NCBI GenBank assembly: GCA_007376205.1
Contig: VMFU01000003.1
Location: 99,425 to 163,424, forward strand
Length of the DNA: 64,000 nt
From: Candidatus Peregrinibacteria bacterium Gr01-1014_25
GTDB taxonomy: Bacteria; Patescibacteriota; Gracilibacteria; Peribacterales; Peribacteraceae
Direction of reading: 5' to 3'
Under the pieces are notes generated by a model, which was given only the letters and a program-made list of their open reading frames with translations, ran no database searches and was not told the DNA's origin. Of this stretch, positions 16,895 to 25,007 are shown piece by piece. Both the position numbers and the translations under genes were made by a program. Numbering within the stretch: position 1 is the first letter of the stretch; every line of letters begins with the position of its first letter.

Positions 16895-16910
16895 GTGTAC
16901 ACTCGTACAC
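16895..16910 (-). promoter_or_regulatory. SOS-like operator GTGTACACTCGTACAC
   Basis: Perfect 6-bp inverted repeat around a 4-bp spacer, overlapping the predicted -10 of the 70-aa gene. Related sites lie at 41042-41057 and 41122-41137 upstream of recA. LexA or an analogous repressor is inferred. Confidence 0.6.
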
Positions 16911-16976
16911 CTATCATGCAAGAGGTTGGTGATGCGCGATATGCCAACTGTTGTGTGAAAACACACATGCAAAAAA

Positions 16977-16997
16977 TACACCCCCGAAGGGGGTGTA
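16977..16997 (-). terminator. Terminator of the 17-18 kb minus-strand operon
   Basis: Stem TACACCCCC / GGGGGTGTA with a 3-nt loop, followed on the minus strand by TTTTTTGC. It ends the two-gene unit 18118-17018 and isolates it from the 70-aa gene. Confidence 0.9.
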
Positions 16998-17017
16998 CCT
17001 GTGATGCCACGAAGACA

Positions 17018-17281
17018 TCACTTTGTTGCGAGTTCCTTCTTTCTCCTGCGCTTGGCAGCTGATTCCGCACGGCGGCGCTTGATGTCTTCTATGACACCGG
17101 CAGCCGCAGATTCGACCGTGCTCTGCAGCATGCTTGAGACGTTCGGGAGGTCTTGTTTGATCTCCGTGAGGAGGGAAATCAGGAGTTCCTCCGGGTTATC
17201 CCGCAGCTTCTGCCGCACCTCCGTGTTGCGCTCCTCGGCATAAATTTCCTGGAGCAGTTGGACGACTGGTTCGGGTAGCAT
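17018..17281 (-). CDS. Hypothetical protein, 87 aa, basic C-terminus
   Basis: No family recognised. The N-terminal two thirds is acidic and helical (VVQLLQEIYAEERNTEVRQ, LLISLLTEIKQDLP). The last 25 residues are strongly basic (KRRRAESAAKRRRKKE), which may bind nucleic acid. It is the second gene of a two-gene operon, 21 bp after the gene ending at 17303, with AGAGG 6 nt before the ATG and a strong terminator downstream. The charge split suggests it acts with its upstream partner, but no function can be named. Confidence 0.65.
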   Translation of the reverse strand: MLPEPVVQLLQEIYAEERNTEVRQKLRDNPEELLISLLTEIKQDLPNVSSMLQSTVESAAAGVIEDIKRRRAESAAKRRRKKELATK

Positions 17282-17302
17282 GGTTGCCTCTTGTGTTGGA
17301 GT

Positions 17303-18118
17303 TCAGTTTTCGACGCGGCGAACGATATTGAGCTGCAGAGCAACGAGCCCCGTCGCCCAGATTTCTTCTTCGTGGTATTCCCTGGCAAGAACCTTATCGG
17401 AGAACTTTCGCACAAGGTATCCGAAGAGGAACAGGGCAATATCATCGACTGCTTTTTGCGCCTCCTTGGCGATTGCGGTGAAGTGCCGCTTCACGAAGGT
17501 CAGCTTCTTCTTGGCCCAGGGAGCATGCTCCCCAATGAAGCGCGCCCGTTCAGCCTTGCTCCAGACCATCGCCTCGTTGAGGCGCCCACGGCGAGCGACG
17601 ACCCAGAAAAGAACGGCCCGAAGGACGTCGGTGCAGCCTTCATCCTTCGCCTGTTGCAGGATGGCCTTGAGGGCATCACTGTAACCGGCATCCCTTCCTT
17701 CCTCTTCCTCCTTCCGCGTAAGCACGTTGGGGAAGCGGTGAATGAGACGCACGACTTGCGTGGACTCTTCGTACATCTTGTCGTCTGATCCAAAGAACAC
17801 ACCGTCAACGCTATACGTTGACCATCCACGGAAGGATGACTGGTACATCTCGATACGGGTTTTTGCATCCGTGATTGTGAGAGCTCTGTCCTGCAGAATC
17901 TCGGCATCGTATTTTCGCGGATCAAGAAGACCAGGGTATTCGCGCAATTCTTCGAGGAGCGCTTCTGCATTTCTATGCAGATAGTCCTTGACCTCATCCT
18001 CACTATAACCCTTCTCGAGCGCCCCGAAGATCGCGCCGTAGTAGGCCGCTCGCTTCGGGAAGTAGATCTCGGTGAAGATCCCCCGTTCACTCCGCGTGAA
18101 CTGATAGGCAATCGGCAT
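17303..18118 (-). CDS. Hypothetical protein, 271 aa, first gene of operon
   Basis: No family recognised. It is a soluble, mixed helix/strand protein rich in aromatic residues and charged pairs, with no membrane segment or known catalytic motif. Segments such as YFPKRAAYYGAIFGALEKGY and LHRNAEALLEELREYPGLLD look like helical hairpins. The ribosome binding site AAAGGAGG 7 nt before ATG 18118 is the best Shine-Dalgarno in the window. Together with the 87-aa partner and its own terminator it forms a compact cassette whose signals differ from the leaderless housekeeping genes, so recent acquisition is possible. Confidence 0.65.
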   Translation of the reverse strand: MPIAYQFTRSERGIFTEIYFPKRAAYYGAIFGALEKGYSEDEVKDYLHRNAEALLEELREYPGLLDPRKYDAEILQDRALTITDAKTRIEMYQSSFRGWSTYSVDGVFFGSDDKMYEESTQVVRLIHRFPNVLTRKEEEEGRDAGYSDALKAILQQAKDEGCTDVLRAVLFWVVARRGRLNEAMVWSKAERARFIGEHAPWAKKKLTFVKRHFTAIAKEAQKAVDDIALFLFGYLVRKFSDKVLAREYHEEEIWATGLVALQLNIVRRVEN

Positions 18119-18210
18119 GCGTTCGCCTCCTTTCCGGTGGTGTAAGGAACGCGCTGTTTGACTGTGGAAAAAGGCGGGGAAAATGTCAATGAAGTACCCG
18201 ACAATCCGCG

Positions 18211-19146
18211 CTATTTCCCATGAAACTTCCGATGCACCTCCTTGAGCTGCGGATTCGTGACGTGCGTGTAAATCTGCGTCGTGGAGAGATCCTTATGCCC
18301 GAGCATTTCCTGCACGGAACGCAGGTCCGCGCCGTTCATGAGCAGGTCCGTTGCGAACGAGTGGCGCAGCGTGTGCGGCGAGGGATCGGTGACGATGCCG
18401 GCGGCGAGAGCGTACTTCTTCACGATACCGTAGATGGAGATGCGCGACAGGCGAAACTCTTCACCGGGCGGCATGGCCAGCCCCGCGCGCTCGGGGTTGC
18501 GGATGAAGAGAGGGGAGAGGTGATCGACGCGCCCGTCGAGGTAGAGCCGCAGGGCGTCCGCCGCGCGGTCGGAGACGAAGACCACCCGGACTTTGCCGCG
18601 CTTGCCGCGGACGGAGATCTCGCGTGTGTCGAAGTTCACATCCTTGCGGTTGAGGCTCCGCAGCTCCGCGAGGCGCAGGCCCGTCGAGAAGAAGAGGTGC
18701 AGGATGGCGCTGTCGCGCTTGCCCGTGCGCGTCGACGTATCGGGTGCCGCCAACAGCCGTTCGAGATCGTCGTGGAACAGCACCTTCACCTTGCGCTGCT
18801 CCTCCTTGAAACGGCTGACGCGGTCGGGCGGATAGACGTCCAGCTCCTCTTCCTGCAGCAGGTAGCGCAGAAAAGCCCGCAGGATCGTCAGGTGGTGGTT
18901 CTTCGTCCTGATGGAGAGCTCGGAACCCCGCTTCGTGCGGTATTCATGCAGCGCGGACTTGTAGACGCGGATCGTCTGCTTGGTGACCAGGTGGGGATCG
19001 GTCACGCCCGAAAGTTGACACAGAAGTTGAAGTGACTGGGTATAGGCGCTGATCGTCAGCGGCGACTTGTTCTGCTCGGCACGCAGGAATTCCAGATAGC
19101 GTTTGATTGCAGCGCGCAGGGGATTAGATGCTTGAGAATCAATCAT
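18211..19146 (-). CDS. xerC: Tyrosine recombinase XerC/XerD family
   Basis: A 311-aa protein with an N-terminal SAM-like domain (about 5-100) and a catalytic domain carrying R158 (STGLRLAEL), H258 and R261 (HTLRHSF), H284 (LGHKD) and nucleophile Y293 (QIYTHV). Size and motif spacing match chromosome-dimer-resolving Xer proteins; many CPR genomes carry a single such gene. XerC or XerD cannot be told apart here, and no dif-like site was found. ATG 19146 is preferred over an upstream start. An AT-rich 60-bp gap separates it from the YdcF gene. Confidence 0.9.
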   Translation of the reverse strand: MIDSQASNPLRAAIKRYLEFLRAEQNKSPLTISAYTQSLQLLCQLSGVTDPHLVTKQTIRVYKSALHEYRTKRGSELSIRTKNHHLTILRAFLRYLLQEEELDVYPPDRVSRFKEEQRKVKVLFHDDLERLLAAPDTSTRTGKRDSAILHLFFSTGLRLAELRSLNRKDVNFDTREISVRGKRGKVRVVFVSDRAADALRLYLDGRVDHLSPLFIRNPERAGLAMPPGEEFRLSRISIYGIVKKYALAAGIVTDPSPHTLRHSFATDLLMNGADLRSVQEMLGHKDLSTTQIYTHVTNPQLKEVHRKFHGK

Positions 19147-19205
19147 AGGGGCGTGGGGGAGAGCTTTTCCACATAATCCACTGATTAACATAATGCATTT
19201 TATGT

Positions 19206-19820
19206 TTACCTTTCAATTGACAGGGATGCTTCGGGGCTTCCTCTATATACGTACGGAACGACGTAATAAAGATACGCAGCCGTCTCACGGGCGATGTTGC
19301 GCAGGTGGGAGGCGACAGGCGAGGGGTCGTCCGCGGGGTAGGTGGGGAGGCTCCCCCACCCTTGCCGCCAGGCCAGCAGGCGGATGCGGGCCAGGTGGTA
19401 GCCATCGCTGACGGCGATCACGCTTTCGCAGTCCTGCAGCAGCGGCTTGGAGAGGACGAGGTTCTCCCACGTCGACCGCGCCGCCATTTCCGTGCGTATC
19501 GCTCCTGCGGGAACCTGGCGCGCGTGCAATCTCTCGGCCATGGCCTCGGCCTCGCTGATGGCGGCTCCGTCGGGACGGCCGCCGGTCACGACGAGCGTGC
19601 GCACCTGCTTTTCGTTCCAGAGGCGCGCGGCGGTCGCGATGCGCCGCTGCAGCCCCGGCCCCGGTTCGCCGCTCTTGAGGAGCGCGCTGCCGAAAACCAA
19701 TGCGCAGTCGGCGGGCAGCGTCCCGCTCCCCTCAATGCCAGCGATGATGATCGTCGCAGCCGCAAGCGGTGGCGCCACCGTAAACAGCACGACGATGCCG
19801 ATGGCGCGGCGTGCGCTCAC
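19206..19820 (-). CDS. YdcF/DUF218-family membrane-anchored protein
   Basis: A 204-aa protein with an N-terminal hydrophobic anchor (about 6-28) and a DUF218 core: ADCALVFGSAL, RTLVVTGGRPDGAAISEAEAMAE, ARSTWENLV and VIAVSDGYHLAR. The family includes ElyC/SanA proteins linked to envelope integrity and lipid-carrier metabolism. Biochemical activity is not settled. It is the last gene of a unit with the baseplate-J-like gene; the starts and stops overlap by 4 nt (19817-19820). Confidence 0.85.
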   Translation of the reverse strand: MSARRAIGIVVLFTVAPPLAAATIIIAGIEGSGTLPADCALVFGSALLKSGEPGPGLQRRIATAARLWNEKQVRTLVVTGGRPDGAAISEAEAMAERLHARQVPAGAIRTEMAARSTWENLVLSKPLLQDCESVIAVSDGYHLARIRLLAWRQGWGSLPTYPADDPSPVASHLRNIARETAAYLYYVVPYVYRGSPEASLSIER

Positions 19821-21103
19821 TGCGGGGAGATGGAAATGTGGGCGGGAATCGTCGGGAGCGTGCGGGCCCAGGGCGGCCAGAACACGACGCGCACCTGCTC
19901 GACCTCGCTCATGTTCTTAACGATACGCAGCGCGTCATCGCGGGACTTGCCCGCGACGCTCTCGCGCACGCGCTTGGCGAAGAGGGCTCCGGCGGGAGAC
20001 AGGGGGTCGATGATGAACCGGTCGGTGCCCGTAAGGTCCGCGGTGATCTTGATCCAGTGGTAATCGTCGTCGGCGAATCCGATGACGCGGATGTCGAGGC
20101 GCTCCAGCACGAGAGAGTCGGCGAGCAACTCCTTCCCCTCACGCACATGGGATTGCAGCTCATCGCTCAAAAGCTGCAGAATCGCCGCCGCGTCGTAGGC
20201 AAACGCCGTGAACGTGATCGTCCCCTCCACGGGGATCGACGACACCGGCGTGCCCACGAGCTCCGCAGGGAGGAGGATGTCGCTGAATGCCGCAAGCGAC
20301 AGGTCGCTGTGCTGCGGCCGCAGGATCTCCAGGGCCTTCTCCGGCTGCGCCTCGTTGCGCATCAGGCGTTCCTCCTCCGCGGAGCGGTGCGCGTCCGCCA
20401 GGAGGATTTTCTTGAGCTGCTCCTCGGCCCTTTGCAAATCGTCCGGCGTCAGGATGGTGCGGGTCGACGTGGTGCCGCCCGTCGCGGGCTCCTTGTTGAC
20501 GCCGTACACGAGCGCCCGTTCCTCGGGCGTGATGCCCAGGACGTCCCACCGTACGTCCGCGGGAACGTTGCCGCGTTCGCCGATGATCGCGCCGTACAGA
20601 TCCTTATCCGCCGCCGTCGCGCCGATCGTCACTTCGCCCTGCGCCTCAATGGTCACTCCGCGGTCGAGCGTGAAGATCATGCCGGCCTGATTCACAAGCC
20701 GCGTCCCCTTGCGGAACGCGTACGCCTCCGCCGCGGCGTTCACGAACGTGACGCGCGTCTTCGACGCCGTCCCCAGGAACTCCTGCGAAACCTGGTCGTA
20801 CGTGATCGCCTTGCGCAGCGTCACGGTGATCGGCACCAAGGGCATCGTGCGCACGTGCATGGTGTCGAGTTGTGCACCCGACTGCACGAGGAAGATGTTC
20901 GTCGTCTGGCTGACCGTATCGCGGCGGGGCCAGATGCGGATATCCGCGGACGGAAGCAGACGGAACAGGATGAACCCCAAGAGCAGCACGCTGACGACAA
21001 GGAGCGCTGCGACCCGCAGGCGCGGCAGCGACAGCAATCCCAGCCGCCGCATGACGTCGCGCGGCGTCGTCGATGAGCCGTCGAGCAGAGGGGGCTCCGC
21101 CAT
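19817..21103 (-). CDS. Membrane-anchored protein with baseplate-J-like beta domain
   Basis: A 428-aa protein with a basic cytoplasmic tail, one membrane helix at about 30-50 and an extracytoplasmic beta-rich region. The segment around FVNAAAEAYAFRKGTRLVN and MIFTLDRGVTIEAQGEVT matches the pattern seen in baseplate-J/gp47-type domains, in which a loaded strand pair follows a threshold motif. Such single-pass proteins recur in CPR genomes and may form envelope structures; phage origin is not implied, as no phage genes are near. Lies between pgk and the YdcF gene, all on one strand. Confidence 0.6.
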   Translation of the reverse strand: MAEPPLLDGSSTTPRDVMRRLGLLSLPRLRVAALLVVSVLLLGFILFRLLPSADIRIWPRRDTVSQTTNIFLVQSGAQLDTMHVRTMPLVPITVTLRKAITYDQVSQEFLGTASKTRVTFVNAAAEAYAFRKGTRLVNQAGMIFTLDRGVTIEAQGEVTIGATAADKDLYGAIIGERGNVPADVRWDVLGITPEERALVYGVNKEPATGGTTSTRTILTPDDLQRAEEQLKKILLADAHRSAEEERLMRNEAQPEKALEILRPQHSDLSLAAFSDILLPAELVGTPVSSIPVEGTITFTAFAYDAAAILQLLSDELQSHVREGKELLADSLVLERLDIRVIGFADDDYHWIKITADLTGTDRFIIDPLSPAGALFAKRVRESVAGKSRDDALRIVKNMSEVEQVRVVFWPPWARTLPTIPAHISISPQ

Positions 21104-21115
21104 GGGACGAATGCA

Positions 21116-22339
21116 TTACGCTTTCAGGGCTTCGAGCGCGATGAAGCGTTCGCCGGCGAGGAACTCCAGCATCGCTCCGCCCGCCGTGCTCGCGAACGTG
21201 TAGGCCTCGAGCGGCAGTCCGTACCGGACGTGGAAGTCCAGCGTATCGCCGCCACCGACGACGGACGTCGCGCCGCCGCGGGTCGCATCGGCGACGGCGG
21301 CCGCGATGCGCTTACTGGCGTTCGCGAAGTGCGGGACCTCGAAGAGTCCCAGCGGACCGTTCCACACGATCGTGCCGGACTTGCGGATGATCGCCTCATA
21401 ACGCTCCGCGCTCACCGTGCCGATATCGAGAATCTGCATGTCTCCTTCGATATCCTCCAACGGCAGATCCATCGCAATTGAATCACTCGATGGCGCGCTG
21501 GCGACGACCGCGTCGCGCGGAACGTGGATGTCGGCCTTCTCCGGCTTCTCCGCCTCCAGCATCAGCTCGCGGCATTGTTCGACAAAGTCCGGTTCGTAGC
21601 GCGACGCGCCGACGTCGAATCCGCGGGCGGCGAGAAACGTGTTGGCGATGCATCCGCCGAGGAGGATGTCGTCTCCCCTATCGAGGAAGTTGCGAATGAC
21701 GGGAATCTTCGTCTCCATTTTCGCCCCGCTGATGATCAGCGTCGTCGGACGGCGCGGATCTCCCAGAATCGGCGCGAGGTGCCGCACTTCCCTCTCCAAC
21801 TGCAGACCCATGAACGACGGCAGCAACGCCGGAACGCCGACCATGCTCGCGTGCTTGCGGTGGCAGTTCGTGAAGGCGTCGTTGACGTAGATGTCCGCGA
21901 GCGAGGCGAGGTCACGCGCAAGCGAGGGGTCGTTCTTCTTCTCACGCGGATCGAAGCGGAGGTTCTCCAGGAGCAACACGTCACCGGGCTGCAGTTTCCC
22001 CGAGAGCGACACAGCGTCAGAGCCCGTGCAGGACGGCGCAAAATGCACGGTCGCCTTCAGCAACTTCTCGAGAACCGGCACGAGGGGCTTTTGGCTGAAC
22101 GCGGGATCGGGCGCGTCCTTCGGACGTCCCTGGTGCGCCATGATCACGAGCGATGCCCCGTGATCGAGGATGAAACGCATGGTTGGCAGGATCGCCTCGA
22201 TGCGCGAGGTATCCGTGACGACGCCACCCTCCACCGGCACATCGAAACCCGCCCGCAAAAGGACGCGCTTGCCGCCGAGTTGAGCCTGGTCAAGCGTGCG
22301 GTAAGGAAACGATGTCGGTGGCGTTTTCGTCGTGGGCAT
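21116..22339 (-). CDS. pgk: phosphoglycerate kinase
   Basis: A 407-aa protein with the conserved RAGFDVPVEGG and AHQGRP segments (3-PG binding), an LLLENLRFDPREKKND stretch and the nucleotide-binding GGGDTLDFHVRYG near the C-terminus. It makes ATP and 3-phosphoglycerate from 1,3-bisphosphoglycerate. ATG 22339 follows an extended -10 (TGC-TACACT, 22348-22353) by 8 nt. The GTG at 22357 lies upstream of that element and is rejected. Transcribed with the downstream membrane-protein genes by position. Confidence 0.97.
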   Translation of the reverse strand: MPTTKTPPTSFPYRTLDQAQLGGKRVLLRAGFDVPVEGGVVTDTSRIEAILPTMRFILDHGASLVIMAHQGRPKDAPDPAFSQKPLVPVLEKLLKATVHFAPSCTGSDAVSLSGKLQPGDVLLLENLRFDPREKKNDPSLARDLASLADIYVNDAFTNCHRKHASMVGVPALLPSFMGLQLEREVRHLAPILGDPRRPTTLIISGAKMETKIPVIRNFLDRGDDILLGGCIANTFLAARGFDVGASRYEPDFVEQCRELMLEAEKPEKADIHVPRDAVVASAPSSDSIAMDLPLEDIEGDMQILDIGTVSAERYEAIIRKSGTIVWNGPLGLFEVPHFANASKRIAAAVADATRGGATSVVGGGDTLDFHVRYGLPLEAYTFASTAGGAMLEFLAGERFIALEALKA

Positions 22340-22357
22340 CGCCGCAGAGTGTAGCAC

Positions 22358-22437
22358 GGATGACGATGGTGGATGGTAGGTGATGGATGATAGAAATCAT
22401 CTCCAGCATCAAACATCTAGCATCCAGCATCCAATAT
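22358..22437. repeat. Two inverted heptamer arrays
   Basis: Six 7-bp units of GATGGTG type (22358-22399) are followed by five of CCAGCAT type (22403-22437). The second set is the reverse complement family of the first, so the arms can pair. Located in the divergent gap between pgk and the 22461 gene. Confidence 0.8.
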
Positions 22438-22460
22438 CTCCCGTATGCTACGCTCTCGCG

Positions 22461-23498
22461 GTGGACTCCCGTGCGATCATCGCCGCTCCCCTGCTCGCCG
22501 CCGCGAGCACCGTCGCGCTTCATCTCCTCGCGCTGCGGAGGTTTCCGCGGTGGGGTCTGCTCGATTTTCCCGAGCGCTACGGCCTGAAGCGCGCAAGACT
22601 CCCCTACCCCGCCGGCATCATCACCCTGCTCGTCGCGGTCGCCTTCTTCCTCGCGCTGGAAGGCGTGCAACAGCGAAGTGTTGGTGTTGCCGCGGCGCTG
22701 ATCCTGCTGGGGGCGACGGCGTTCATCGATGACCGCAGGCCGCTCCCCGCGCTGCTTCGCCTCGTGATGCAAGTCGTCTGCGCGGGCATCATCGTCGCAT
22801 CGGGCGACTGCGTCGGCGGGCGCATCTGTTCGCTGACGAACCCGCTGGAGGGGTGGGTGGGCGGACCGATCCTGGAGCTCAACGGTTCGCTGCCGCTGCT
22901 CGGCATCGCCGTGACCGCGCTCTGGCTGCTCCTCACGACGAACATGCTCAACTGGAGCGACGGCGTTCCCGGCCAGATGCACGCGGTGGCCTGCCTCGCC
23001 TTCGCGATCACCGGCGCGCTGGCCATGAGCGCGCGCGTTGAGCAGCCGGACATCGCCCTGCTCGCCTTCACCTTCGCCGGCATCGCCTTCGGCGCGCTCT
23101 TGTTCGACTTCCCTCCCCCGCGCGTCATCGCCGGCGACACGGGCGCAATGACGCTCGGTCTGCTCCTCGGCATCCTCACCGTCTACGCCGGAGGAAAAGT
23201 CGCCACCGCCTTCCTCGCCCTCGGCGTTCCCCTCGTCGACGGCATGATCGTCACACTGCAGCGGCTGCAACAGGGCCGCAACCCTTTCCATGGGAGTATC
23301 GCGGGCGAGCATCTGCACCATCGCCTCCTCGCGCGGGGATGGTCGCCGCGGCAGGTCATCCTGCTCACCGTCGGCACCGGCGCGCTCTTCGGCACAACAG
23401 CGCTCTTCTTGAGCACGACGGGCAAAGTGATCGCGGCCATCGCGCTCACGCTGGTCGTTCTCCTCCTGCGTTTCCTCTCCCGCCGTCCCAATCCCTAA
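22461..23498 (+). CDS. MraY/WecA-like glycosyl-1-phosphate transferase (GT4)
   Basis: A 345-aa polytopic protein with about ten membrane helices. Family motifs are FIDDRRPLP (first Asp pair), NMLNWSDGVPG (N-x-x-N-x-x-D-G), AGDTGAMTLG and a late HLHHR. It attaches a sugar-1-phosphate to a polyprenyl phosphate. A dedicated mraY exists at 44267, so this copy more likely starts an envelope polysaccharide (WecA/TagO-type). GTG 22461 follows TACGCT (22449-22454) by 6 nt. The stop codon lies inside a heptamer array. Confidence 0.85.
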   Translation: MDSRAIIAAPLLAAASTVALHLLALRRFPRWGLLDFPERYGLKRARLPYPAGIITLLVAVAFFLALEGVQQRSVGVAAALILLGATAFIDDRRPLPALLRLVMQVVCAGIIVASGDCVGGRICSLTNPLEGWVGGPILELNGSLPLLGIAVTALWLLLTTNMLNWSDGVPGQMHAVACLAFAITGALAMSARVEQPDIALLAFTFAGIAFGALLFDFPPPRVIAGDTGAMTLGLLLGILTVYAGGKVATAFLALGVPLVDGMIVTLQRLQQGRNPFHGSIAGEHLHHRLLARGWSPRQVILLTVGTGALFGTTALFLSTTGKVIAAIALTLVVLLLRFLSRRPNP

Positions 23499-23538
23499 TC
23501 CCTCTGTCCGAATCCCTAATCCCTACTCTCGACCCTCT
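23490..23538 (+). repeat. Heptamer array, AATCCCT type
   Basis: Seven 7-bp units (AATCCCT x2, CTGTCCG, AATCCCT x2, ACTCTCG, ACCCTCT) that contain the stop codon of the 22461 gene and run up to the convergent gene end at 23541. Confidence 0.85.
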
Positions 23539-23540
23539 CT

Positions 23541-24965
23541 TCACCGTCCCGCGTACTTCAGCGGCTTACTCAAAGCGTTGAAGGGTTTCACGTCGATGAC
23601 GACCGTCTGGGTGCCGTGCGCCAGGACCCGCACCTCCGCTTCGCCGTCACGGAAATCCGCCGCCTGCAGGACGGGAGGGTCGAACGTCGCCGAACCGAAC
23701 GCCGTGCGCAGGTAGAGCGCGCCCTTCAGGCTGTCAGCCGTCGCGCGATGGCCGTTGGCATCGAGCAAAGAGACCCGCACCGTCTGCCAGTCACGCGGCG
23801 AGAATGAGCCCGCATGCTGGATCTCGACGCCGGCAACCGCCCCCGCGTTAGCGACGGTCGTCGGTTGGGCGGCGATCGTCACCGGCTTGGGGGCGAACCG
23901 CTGGAGCGCGGCGCGCTGCAGCAGGCGCTGCTCCCGCCGCTGTACGGTCAGAGATCGCAGCGTGACGGCCTGCGGCGGCGCATCCGGCGACGTCGTTGCA
24001 TCGGCAACGGTGCGCGGGATCGTCTGTCCCGCCACCAGCATCGCGCTCGGCGTGTAGTTCGCCTGGACGTACTTCATCGGATGAATCGTGAATGCGTAGC
24101 CATTCGAACTCTGAAAACCGCTATTCACCGCCTGTTCAAACGTGAGTCCCGCGGCGCGCATTTCGCTCGACGTGAACGGCCAGTACGGATGCCACGGCGT
24201 CTCATCGCCCGTCCGCGACTTCTCGCGGTCGATCTGGAAATGCAGGTGCGCTCCGTCGGCGAAGCCCGTCCTCCCCGAGAGCGCGATCTCCTGCCCCTTG
24301 TCGACGATCTGGCCCTCGCTCACGAGCTGGGCGCTCAAGTGCGCGTACGCCGAGAAGAGTGTCGTGGTCTTCTTCGGATTCTCGGGATCGGGCACATTGG
24401 GATGTCGCAGCACGACGTACCTGCCGAAGCCTCCGGCATTCTCGCCGACCGCCGTGACGATACCCGTGGCGATTGCACGGACCGGTGTCCCGACGGGCAT
24501 GCGGATGTCGATGCCGGGATGCGTCCCCTTCCCTTCCTCACCGCTGTACGGTCCCATATAGCCAACGGAGTAGATCGCATCCGTCGGATGCCCCTGTGCG
24601 TCGACCGCATAGGGCGGGAGCGGAACGCGGCACGCTTCCGGAACTTGCCGCCAGGTGTGATCATCGGTTTGCCCCGCGTAACGCTGCCAGCACGCGGGAT
24701 CCGCGACCTGCACCGCAGGCGTCACTGTGCCCGTGTACACGATGACGCTATCATCGACGGCGCCGAGCACGGACTTCCAGAACACATACCACCCGTGCGT
24801 GCCCATCATGTTCCCTGCCACGAACGCCAGCAGCGCGAGAGACGCTATAAGGAAGGATGAACGGTGGCGCAGGAAAGGGCCCGTCACCGGCCGTTCGTAC
24901 GGACGCCAGAGAGCCGTCTGTCGGAAACCCGCGCGGTGTGCCGATTGGAGGCGTGCGAGGTACAT
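23541..24965 (-). CDS. M23 (LytM-type) metallopeptidase, membrane-anchored
   Basis: A 474-aa protein: basic N-terminus, one helix at about 36-54, then an extracytoplasmic M23 domain with the zinc ligands in THPGIDI and GAHLHFQID. The C-terminal 200 residues are a beta-rich region (RVSLLDANGHRATADSLKGA) resembling an Ig-like binding module. It cleaves or remodels peptidoglycan cross-bridges, or acts as a scaffold if inactive; the ligands look intact. Its -10 (TATAGT, minus strand 24989-24994) overlaps that of the divergent tsaE gene, so the two promoters compete for the same bases. Confidence 0.88.
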   Translation of the reverse strand: MYLARLQSAHRAGFRQTALWRPYERPVTGPFLRHRSSFLIASLALLAFVAGNMMGTHGWYVFWKSVLGAVDDSVIVYTGTVTPAVQVADPACWQRYAGQTDDHTWRQVPEACRVPLPPYAVDAQGHPTDAIYSVGYMGPYSGEEGKGTHPGIDIRMPVGTPVRAIATGIVTAVGENAGGFGRYVVLRHPNVPDPENPKKTTTLFSAYAHLSAQLVSEGQIVDKGQEIALSGRTGFADGAHLHFQIDREKSRTGDETPWHPYWPFTSSEMRAAGLTFEQAVNSGFQSSNGYAFTIHPMKYVQANYTPSAMLVAGQTIPRTVADATTSPDAPPQAVTLRSLTVQRREQRLLQRAALQRFAPKPVTIAAQPTTVANAGAVAGVEIQHAGSFSPRDWQTVRVSLLDANGHRATADSLKGALYLRTAFGSATFDPPVLQAADFRDGEAEVRVLAHGTQTVVIDVKPFNALSKPLKYAGR

Positions 24966-24990
24966 GGAGTCGGGTGTTTGTCCTTTGTAC

Positions 24991-24996
24991 TATAAT
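24991..24996 (+). promoter_or_regulatory. Overlapping divergent promoters at TATAAT
   Basis: TATAAT on the plus strand ends 11 nt before ATG 25008. The overlapping ACTATA reads TATAGT on the minus strand toward the M23 gene. No Shine-Dalgarno precedes 25008. Confidence 0.55.
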
Positions 24997-25007
24997 ATCA
25001 TTTTTGC

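Noticed and set aside
19817..21103. Phage region because of the baseplate-J-like domain
   Set aside because: No other phage gene is near, and the protein has a membrane anchor and chromosomal neighbours.
23490..23538. Telomere-like AATCCCT repeat
   Set aside because: It is one of several 7-bp arrays with other motifs and lies between genes in the middle of the window, so chromosome-end function is unlikely.
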